A stretch of DNA of 64,000 nt from Agrypnia vestita (lineage: Eukaryota; Arthropoda; Insecta; Trichoptera; Phryganeidae): NCBI GenBank assembly GCA_016648135.1, contig JADDOH010001547.1, positions 31,970 to 95,969 on the forward strand, in the 5' to 3' direction. Each line of letters begins with the position of its first letter. Position 1 is the stretch's first letter. Below are positions 56,819 to 64,000 of this stretch, piece by piece. The notes under the pieces are model-generated. The model made no database searches and was not told the origin of the DNA. It was given only the letters and a program-made list of their open reading frames with translations. The translations under genes were made by a program, and so were the position numbers.

Positions 56819-57080
56819 AACTAAAACCGAATGCCGGGCACGATAAGCATGGCACGGCGCGCTGGTCCTACGTGGGCCGTCATATGATGCAACCGTTCCG
56901 TGTCACGTGCCCCGCCCAGAAGACTTGGCACCTTCCTCAGAGAATTTGCACGAGCACAGCGAGCCGTCCCGCTAATTTTGGCCGGTCACAATGGTCACAT
57001 TGCTTGGGTCATGGAACCGAGGACGATATTTCTCAAAAACGGCGCGCGCGGCTCGGCCGCTTTCGGATTTAAACCTCTGA
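56819..57080 (+). other. GC-rich segment with unassigned open frame
   Basis: CpG-rich, open in one plus frame (56900-57184, 94 codons) that reads EFARAQRAVPLILAGHNGHI and then a basic Gly-Ala stretch. I do not recognise it. Composition shifts abruptly back to AT-rich at about 57080, which suggests an inserted fragment of foreign or retroelement DNA. Confidence 0.3.
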
Positions 57081-57529
57081 TATGTAAAGATCTAGCAGTT
57101 CCTCAAATAATGCATTTTTTACGTTTATTTATTATTTGTTTACGCCCATTAGGTATAGTCTTTTACATAAATAATATAATATAAATTTCAAAAAGCACAT
57201 ACATTAAACAATATCTGTATAGCACCAAAACATGAGTATAAAAATTAAAAATATAAATTAAAATTGTAAAGCACAGAGCAGCAATGTGTACGAAAAATAT
57301 ATATTACCCACCATTACATATATATATATTAACAGTCGAAGTCAGTAACGAAGCAGTATTGCCTCTTTAATGCATTAATTTTGTCGTTGAACATAATTAT
57401 TAGTTTCAAAAACCTAAAATACTTGGTATGAAACAAATTAATTATTTTTAACGTCAACCGATATAAATATACACAAAAACAATCACAGAACAAAACAATT
57501 TTACAGCGCTCTACATCTTTTACAGTGAA
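57081..57529. other. No gene seen
   Basis: AT-rich; short (TA)n near 57310. Confidence 0.4.
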
Positions 57530-57945
57530 TTGGAAATTGCTGGAAGGGTCTGGGATGGTCCACTGGATTCTGGAAGCGTCGCGGGATCCGACGCGCGACC
57601 ATAGAATGGCGAACTGACCAGAGAAAATCCCACAGTGGATACTTAAGTGTGAACCACAGCGAAACGACCTTGCGATATATGCGGGTAATGTGAATTAAAG
57701 CAATACCTATGCGTAATATTCTAGTGACACTAATGGGTCTACCACACGCACAAGCATCACCACACTCTTACATGCGCACGCCGGTTGCACCGTGTACAAA
57801 ACACCAACTACACCCCGTAGGCCCATAAGTCTGAATTAAAGAACGGTGCTCCGCTTAAATTCGTGTCCAGCGATTTAATTTTATTAACAAAATTTTAAAA
57901 ATTTCAAGTGTTTCATTTGCCTCCTGCAGCCACGATCACGTGACA
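57530..57945 (+). mobile_element. Possible LTR sharing the family F 3' end
   Basis: The last bases (tttcatttgcctcctgcagcc / acgatcacgtgaca) match 14195-14228 at about 28 of 34 positions. Upstream are an ttctggaagcgtcgcgggatccgacgcg block and a poly(A)-like aattaaag. No TGT.ACG start is found upstream. Confidence 0.4.
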
Positions 57946-58732
57946 ACATTATACATTTAAACTTACAGCATTACATACAATAATAATTATTTTACATGTT
58001 GCTCATAATTTAATAAGAAAGAAAGGAGATACTTTATTGGGAATACGTTTTCGCAAGTCTATGTTTGGTGCAGGGTCCTTGAGTGCTGTCAAAATAGGTA
58101 GTATAAATAACATAGATAACACACAGACACACAATTTTGTGTTGTATTTGTATAGATATAGATGTATCGGCCCGGGTGTGACTTGAAAATGCGCTCGTCA
58201 GCTGATCGCTGATCACAGCCCAAATTAGAAAAACATAAATAAACTGTCTACATGATCGCTAACGTCAGATTATTTGAGACAAGAAAATAAACCGAAAACA
58301 CACGCAGTGCCATGGAGTCAGAACTGGTAAATAATAAACATTTCGGCGTCCGTCATTTCAAGATGTGTGTACACATGATGTGCAAAGTAATGCAAATCAT
58401 TATTAGCTTAGATCTGCTGAAGATAGCGTTTTACTTTGTTACGTCTGTGTGGCATCTTTGATGACATGAAAAACGTGGATTCGATCAGTCCAGCCAGCAT
58501 AAAAAAAGTGCACTTCTGAAAGAGTACAGTAGAACCTCAACACACTATTAACTTATACAAAGAATGCACTGCCCAGGTAATCAATATAGCTCTGTTGATA
58601 TATTTAATGCTCGTACACTATACACTTACAAAAACCAAATTATTAATTGTATTTATCTTAATATTCTTTATTTTTTGTATAATTTTCTTCTTATATATCT
58701 ACTTATTATTTATGTTCTACCATTTTTACTTC
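57946..58732. other. No gene seen
   Basis: Mixed sequence; the frame at 58034-58216 has no domain. Confidence 0.4.
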
Positions 58733-59045
58733 CTTTCTTTTAACTCGTAGCGTCTGCGGTTTGTTGTCTGCCGGAAAAACTTTGGATCGATTTTTAACCC
58801 TTTTCCCGTGATGCAATCGAGCTGAAACTTTGCAGGCAGACTCGTGGCGACGATAAAAATGATCTAACAAATTTTCGTTTAATTTTTTTTAAATAATTAT
58901 AGAATAATTTTGTATTTTAATGTTTTTTCTAATTGGAATCATTACAAATGAGTAATGACCCCGACGCGTGCAGTAGGCACGAAACCTGATTTAATGAGAA
59001 GGAGTATAATAAAAACTTGGTTTTTATGGGTTAGTTTTTATTTTA
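58733..59045 (-). repeat. Dispersed repeat family E, copy 3
   Basis: Inverted copy of 18326-18662 over its whole length: tttcttttaactcgtagcgtctgcgg, the tttaacccttttcccgtgatgcaatcgagct block, gcagactcgtggcgacgat, gacgcgtgcagtaggcacgaaacctgat and the tggtttttatgggttagtttt end. Confidence 0.75.
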
Positions 59046-59099
59046 TATTTTTTTTATGATACTTATATACTACTTGAACACTTTGTGCTTTCTACGATG

Positions 59100-59677
59100 T
59101 AAAAACTCAATTCAGGATGTGAATTATTAAAATAAATAAATAAATACGAGCAATTCAAAAACTTTGTCCCGGCATATGAGCATCGTCTCGATTTACGAGC
59201 AAACTCAATCATATATCTAAGCGAGCCCATAATATTTGTTCCGTACAGAATACGCGAAGATATGATGCGCAGGTCTCCCGTACTTGACTCGTAGAACAGA
59301 CCAAGACTGTACAGCGGTAATCGTAAACCCGCTGACAGTGGTTGTTCTAAATATTCACAAAAGTGAATTATCCGGTTGCAGGTAGTCCAGTTGAAGTTCC
59401 AAAATCCAAAAACAGTAGGTAGAGCAGAGGTCAGAGGTGTTGAGTAAAAGTCAGAAGAAGTGGTCCAGACGACGTATAAAGCACAGAACGGAATGAATCT
59501 GTACGCCGACGGAAGTTTAATTTATACACAAATTTAATACCTCCCGGCTTATTTCCGGGAGCCAATCACAGAGAGTTTTTATCGCGCGTTCGCGCCCGCG
59601 AAATTGTCTAAAAAATAGCTCGGAAAGTTTTATTTACAGAATTCAAAAATTATTTAGAATTTTTACGCCACCCCCCC
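59100..59677 (-). mobile_element. LTR-retrotransposon 3' remnant: polypurine tract and LTR
   Basis: On the minus strand aaaaccccggggggg (polypurine tract ending at 59671) is followed by TGGCGTAAAAATTC, then a GC-rich stretch, a TATA-like gtgtataaattaaac near 59530 and, further on, tatttatttattttaataattc near 59140. The order fits a tract plus 3' LTR. The far end is not resolved and no coding region is linked to it. Confidence 0.4.
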
Positions 59678-60370
59678 GGGGTTTTCATCACGTCATTTAC
59701 ATGGTGCTATGTCTTGCTTATAGCATGACGTGATTGCCTGGACCCGCAAGACCGAAGTTAATTTTTTATCAAAAAATATATACCGATCGCAGCGGTATTT
59801 GCTCAGGAAAATTTCACAATTAAATTCATAAAATTTGTTAACTATGATTTATACATGTTTGTTAATGCAGTTTATAAAGAGCCCACATGGGTGTAACTTT
59901 TGATATCAGTTTTAGTTATGTACAATAAAATTTCAGTCATTTATAAATATTTCAAAGTGGGTCGCAAAAAATTAATTTTCATTTATTTTTCAGGTGCGCC
60001 CCTGACAAGGTAGGTATGTAAAAACATGTAAAATGGGTAGATTCTTATGCAAGGAATTCAATAAAAAATATTTTAAGTTGATCCGGCTGTTGTAGCGTCT
60101 GTAAGACAGTTTCAAAGTTTTGACTGAAAAATGACCCTTATCGACATTGGACCACTGCTGATAGTGGTTACGTAAAAAATGTGAAAAATTTTACTTTTTT
60201 ATTTACATGATTTTTTTTTAGATTTTAGTCTAAATGGCTTTGTTTAGCAAAAATATTATGGTTTGATACCAATTTCATTGAAAAAACCCTCGTTTTTCGT
60301 AAATATAAGAAAATCAATTTTGGGTCGAAAATTCTCGTATTTGTTGGTACAAATACCGTTTTTCTGTGGC
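59678..60370. other. No gene seen
   Basis: AT-rich between two LTR elements. On the minus strand this could be decayed 3' internal sequence of the element whose tract lies at 59671. No coding frame. Confidence 0.4.
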
Positions 60371-61079
60371 TGTCGCGCCCGGGACCTTATTAGTGATGAG
60401 CCCCGTCGCTAGGCCTATAAAACACTGTTAGTTATATGTAGATTTCTCCGAGATCTGACAAGATATGGCTTCGCGACTTATCTGAAACAATCGGTCTGCA
60501 GCCCGTTTTTCCTTCGCATACCAACTCTCTGTCCTCGGATACATATGTAGAAATATTAAACAATATTTCGTAATTCTGTCTGTCAGGCCATACAGTTAGC
60601 CGTAGGAAATAATATTTCCTGTATCTGTCTTTCCGCCATACAGTTGGCCGTCACTCGGAAATATTCAATAATATTTCTTATATCTGTCTTTATGCCATAC
60701 AGTTGGCTACACTCACCACCCCGGTCTATCGCAACAGCGATTTTCTCGTTTATTAAAAATAAACACGTGACAAAATACATACATATATGTCAATATTTAG
60801 GTTCTTACACTAATATGTAATAATTTAAAAACATGTCACAACTATTTATTTTTATAAATTTTCATATATAAATTTGTTCACAAATTTATCAAAGCATAGG
60901 ACCCGTCTTTACGGTCCTCAGGGTGGTGATGACGCACCGGCGTCCTGCCCGGTCGCCCGTGAATTAGATGACGTCACAGGTCCACCTTGATCGGTGTCCG
61001 CAGCGAACCATGGAACTCGGCAATGTCATCTTCTTTGAGGAGGCTCTTTTCAGGGCTATCATTCATCCTGTCCGTTACA
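60371..61079 (-). mobile_element. Probable 3' LTR of the BEL/Pao element
   Basis: On the minus strand the LTR starts TGTAACGG (61079) directly after a polypurine tract, and a plausible end is CGCGACA at 60371, an imperfect inverted match (709 bp). It contains a TATA-like tttataaaaataaat near 60855, an AATAAA (complement near 60753) and a three-unit internal repeat. The 5' LTR lies outside the window, so LTR identity and target duplication cannot be tested. The 5' boundary is confident; the 3' one is an inference. Confidence 0.6.
60549..60720 (-). repeat. Tandem repeat with palindromes inside the BEL LTR
   Basis: Three similar units of about 50-60 bp. Each carries ctgtct...gccatacagtt.gc and an inverted pair of the GAAATATT..AATATTTC type (near 60550, 60606 and 60656). 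Tandem repeats in the U3/R part of LTRs often vary in number between copies. Confidence 0.75.
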
Positions 61080-61089
61080 CTCCCCCCGT
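61080..61089 (-). other. Polypurine tract of the BEL/Pao element
   Basis: Minus-strand acggggggag directly precedes the TGTAACGG of the LTR, and lies about 60 bp after the pol stop. That is the expected primer position for plus-strand DNA synthesis. Confidence 0.75.
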
Positions 61090-61148
61090 GCAGTCCGCCT
61101 GCACTCCTAGGGAGGACAGGATTTTCACAGGGTCCTTCAGCGACGCCT

Positions 61149-64000
61149 TCACTGCGGCGCCCTTGTCAGGGTGATGATCTTTGTTGCGGGCCTGGTGTAG
61201 TCGCCCGTTGTGGTTTTTAATCGAACCACCCTCGCCTGCCCGTCGGGCGCGAGCTTCACCTCGATCACTATCCCCTTGGGCCATGTGTTGCGGGGCATCG
61301 CGGGATCGGCGATGACGGCCATCTCTCCCTCTTTGATGGGTGGTGCGGGCTCCTGCCATTTCTGCCTTCGAGCCAATGTTGGCAGGTACTCCCTCATCCA
61401 CCTTCTCCAGAATAAATCTGCCATTTGTTGCGCCATCTGCCACTGCTTTTTTAAACATACTTTTTCATCCAGCGCCCCATAGAGGGCCAAGTGGGTGTTG
61501 CGGCCCGTATTTCCAAGTAACAGATGGTTGGGTGTGATCGGCGCGTCATCTTGTGGGTCCACTGACACATGCGTCAGTGGACGGCTGTTTACTGTAAACT
61601 CGGCCTCGGCCAGTACAGTCCTTAGGGTCTCTTCCCGCGGTGCCCGTTCCTTCAGTGTGGCTTCCAGTGCGCGTTTGACAGCACGCACGAGACTCTCCCA
61701 GGCGCCCCCCATGTGCGGGGCGAGGGGGGGGTTGAAACTCCATTCAACCCCGCTCTCCGCTAGATGTCCCTGCATCCGTGGATCAGTGTATAGATCAGCC
61801 AGGGCGGCCGCCATTTCCTTTTCCGCGCCTCGGAAGTTCGTGCCGTTATCTGAATAGAGGAGGCGCGGATGGCCGCGCCTAGCGGCCATTCTTCTGATGG
61901 CGAGTATTGCAGAGTCTGCTGATAGTGACTCCGCCAGTTCCACATGTACGGCGCGCGTCGTTAGGCACGTAAATAGCGCGCCGTACCTCTTTTCCCTTCG
62001 TCGGCCGATAGCCACCTGCATCGGCCCAAAGTAGTCCAGGCCGCAGTGATGGAAGGGCGGCGTATGATGAGCTAGCCGACAGTCTGGTAATTGCCCCATT
62101 AATGGCGGGTTCGGCTGACTCTTCATGTTGCGGCACGCTTGACATGCTAATTTCACCCGGCGCACGGTCGGTCTCAATTTCAGCACATAAAAGTTTTCGC
62201 GCACATCTGCGACTGTTTTTTCTGTGCCCGGGTGATTTTCGCGCTCATGGTAATGGCGTACCATGAACCGTGTATATGGGTGCGCGCCGTCCAAAATGAC
62301 GGGCGCTCTTAATCCTGCCGGAATCCCTTCCACTGTGGTCTGCTCTAGCCGTGACCCCATCCTGATGACGCCGTATTCATCCAATCGTGGCGTCATCGGG
62401 TACAATCGGCTATTTCTTTCTATGGCCCTACCTTCGTGCAGGGCCCGTATTTCTGGCCCAAAAACGTCTGCCTGAGCGTGCTTAACCCAGGTGCGCTCGG
62501 CCGCTGTCTTCTCGTCAGTAGTGACATCTCGGGCGGACTGCTTCCCCGATTGACCGCGACAATTTGCCACAAAGCGCTGTACCCAAGCGGTCGAGCGAAG
62601 CAGTCTAGTCCATGACGAGAAGCGCACTACGTCGGGAAGTGCTCCCCCCGTGTTGGCCTGCCGGACCGCCAGCACCGTGTCCGGTCTTCGTTCCATTGAA
62701 CTCTCGTCAGGCTGCGGTCGTGCTTTTTCTTTTGGCCCGGCCGACTCGCCCTGCCTGAGAAACTCTGGTCCACCGAACCACATGCTATCCGCAGCAAGGT
62801 CCGGGGGTTCGCCATCCCTGGTCCCAATGTCGGCTGGATTGTGCTGTGTTGGCACCCACCTCCAAGATTCGGCGTGCGTGAGTTCGTCTATCTCTCCAAG
62901 TCTGTTCGCGACGAACGCCGAATAGGACCTGGGGTCGGTCCGCAGCCAACACAAGACTGTCGTGGAGTCGGTCCAAAACACGGTATCGTTGATGCTGCAT
63001 CGGTGCTCCCTTTTGATGGTGGCGGCCAACCGTGCGGCCAGTAGCGCCGCCTGTAGCTCCATTCTGGGAATTGAAAGCGGCTTTAACGGTGCGACCTTAC
63101 ACTTCGCCGAGATGAAGGCTACGTTTATGCCGCCCTCTCCTGTCTCGACGAAATAGGCCACCGTACAGCACGCTTTTTCCGATGCATCACAAAAGACATG
63201 CAGCATTACCTTGCTACTTCGACTCGAGAGGCAAGGACGCGCTATCTGACACTCACTTTTTTTTATAATGCCGTACCATGCGCGCCACTTTTCTGCGTGC
63301 TCGGGATGTATTCTTTCATCCCACCCGACCTTGGATCGCCATACGTCTTGAAGCAGTATCTTCGATCGGATCAGTAGACAGGCTAGGAAGCCAATCGGGT
63401 CGAAGATTCTCATTACGGCGCTTAACAGTTGCCGTTTGGTCGGGCGGTCCGCCTCCGTTAGCTCCGGTAAGTTGATAAATTTGAACACAAATTTGTCGGA
63501 GGCGGGTTCCCACGCGATCCCGAGCACCCTCTCGGTCGTTGTTTCTTCACCAATGATTCTCATTGGCTCTACGGCCCTTATAGCTGGATCGATCTTTTCC
63601 AGGACCTCCTTGCTGTTGGAGGCCCAATTCACCAGCTGCATGTTACCTCGACGCAGTATTTCGGACACTTGCCTCATCATCATTATTGCTTGTTCTGAGG
63701 TATCCACTGCGTCGAGGTAGTCGTCCATGTAGTATTCTCGTCGTACCGCGTTGGCGGCAGCCGGAAATTCCGCGGCGCTGGCATCTGCGATCCGGTTGCG
63801 GACGTACTGGGCACTGCTGGGCGAGCACGTGGCGCCGAATAGCATTGAAGTCATTTGATACGTGGTTGGTTCCGGCTCGCCCTGTTTTTTCCAAAAAAAT
63901 AATTGTGCTGCCTGGTCCGCTTCTCGGATTCTTATTCGCAGAAACATTTCTTTGACATCCGCTGCCAGCGCCACTTTTCCTTCTCGGAACCGGAATACAC
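61149..64000 (-). CDS. pol: BEL/Pao retrotransposon pol (3' part, runs off window)
   Basis: Uninterrupted for about 949 codons and open at the right edge, so the gag, protease and start of the reverse transcriptase lie outside. Residues below count from the GTG at 63974. Reverse transcriptase: YMDD at 82-85 in a YYMDDYLDA context typical of BEL/Pao. RNase H: CDAS (Asp263), Glu306, WTDS (Asp336), Asp382. Integrase: an HH-CC zinc finger (His576, His581, Cys611, Cys614), then Asp647, Asp709 (YSDNG) and Glu760 (GGAWE); the LTTRAVHVEL phrase at 671-680 is diagnostic of the group. C-terminal region 845-940 fits the conserved domain after BEL integrase. Stop TGA at 61149. GC-rich and CpG-rich unlike its surroundings. 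No frameshift or stop, so this copy looks young and may be functional. It is a mobile element gene, not a host gene. Confidence 0.95.
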   Translation of the reverse strand, partial: VFRFREGKVALAADVKEMFLRIRIREADQAAQLFFWKKQGEPEPTTYQMTSMLFGATCSPSSAQYVRNRIADASAAEFPAAANAVRREYYMDDYLDAVDTSEQAIMMMRQVSEILRRGNMQLVNWASNSKEVLEKIDPAIRAVEPMRIIGEETTTERVLGIAWEPASDKFVFKFINLPELTEADRPTKRQLLSAVMRIFDPIGFLACLLIRSKILLQDVWRSKVGWDERIHPEHAEKWRAWYGIIKKSECQIARPCLSSRSSKVMLHVFCDASEKACCTVAYFVETGEGGINVAFISAKCKVAPLKPLSIPRMELQAALLAARLAATIKREHRCSINDTVFWTDSTTVLCWLRTDPRSYSAFVANRLGEIDELTHAESWRWVPTQHNPADIGTRDGEPPDLAADSMWFGGPEFLRQGESAGPKEKARPQPDESSMERRPDTVLAVRQANTGGALPDVVRFSSWTRLLRSTAWVQRFVANCRGQSGKQSARDVTTDEKTAAERTWVKHAQADVFGPEIRALHEGRAIERNSRLYPMTPRLDEYGVIRMGSRLEQTTVEGIPAGLRAPVILDGAHPYTRFMVRHYHERENHPGTEKTVADVRENFYVLKLRPTVRRVKLACQACRNMKSQPNPPLMGQLPDCRLAHHTPPFHHCGLDYFGPMQVAIGRRREKRYGALFTCLTTRAVHVELAESLSADSAILAIRRMAARRGHPRLLYSDNGTNFRGAEKEMAAALADLYTDPRMQGHLAESGVEWSFNPPLAPHMGGAWESLVRAVKRALEATLKERAPREETLRTVLAEAEFTVNSRPLTHVSVDPQDDAPITPNHLLLGNTGRNTHLALYGALDEKVCLKKQWQMAQQMADLFWRRWMREYLPTLARRQKWQEPAPPIKEGEMAVIADPAMPRNTWPKGIVIEVKLAPDGQARVVRLKTTTGDYTRPATKIITLTRAPQ

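Noticed and set aside
59989..60020. Micro-exon between tttatttttcag and gtaggtat
   Set aside because: Splice-like words alone are frequent in AT-rich DNA, and no neighbouring exon or coding frame supports it.

Overview
This window looks like a transposon-filled, gene-poor stretch of an insect nuclear genome, most likely a moth or butterfly. The signs are AT-rich DNA with many short taggtacctac-type words, RTE-type LINE tails carrying the phrase common in moth genomes (gctggacataggcctc and its complement), a short TTAGG run, foldback elements and a BEL/Pao retrotransposon. The order is inferred, not proven: beetles and other insects carry similar LINEs. I found no host protein-coding gene, rRNA or functional tRNA gene. 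The window is either intergenic or the inside of a very large intron.

Layout. 1-9 kb: a minus-strand LTR-like sequence, RTE tails, a 38-bp tandem repeat and CpG-rich blocks at about 5.7 and 7.4 kb. 9-10 kb: two copies of an inverted-repeat element carrying a tRNA-like Pol III promoter, one split by a 5'-truncated LINE with a clean AAGAC duplication. 10-19 kb: a diverged 330-bp direct duplication holding an 18-bp palindrome, more CpG-rich blocks, a second LTR and a long foldback hairpin at 16.4 kb. 19-35 kb: RTE and jockey/CR1 fragments on both strands, the most complete tRNA-like foldback (23.7 kb) and several MITEs. 35.7-36.2 kb: an array of nearly six 84-bp units with no differences that I could see. 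36-48 kb: AT-rich filler, foldbacks, an internally deleted RTE element (42.7 kb) and LINE 3' ends. 48-50 kb: a decayed GIY-YIG-type fragment, a run of short GC hairpins, and a 777-bp DNA transposon with twelve GCATGC palindromes around a MADF-like reading frame. 51-57 kb: at least three foldback elements of one family, two of them involved in nested insertions. 57-61 kb: LTR fragments and the BEL LTR. 61-64 kb: an uninterrupted BEL/Pao pol on the minus strand that runs off the right edge.

The only long intact coding region is the BEL/Pao pol (reverse transcriptase end, RNase H, integrase, C-terminal domain). With its polypurine tract and probable 3' LTR it forms the 3' half of a young-looking element. 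Nearly everything else recognisable is decayed or non-autonomous. The nesting order can be read in places: LINE into tRNA-like element, foldback into a dispersed repeat, LINE tail into foldback. Family letters used here (B, D, E, F, G, H, I, J) are my own labels for repeats matched within the window by eye; percentages and boundaries are estimates.
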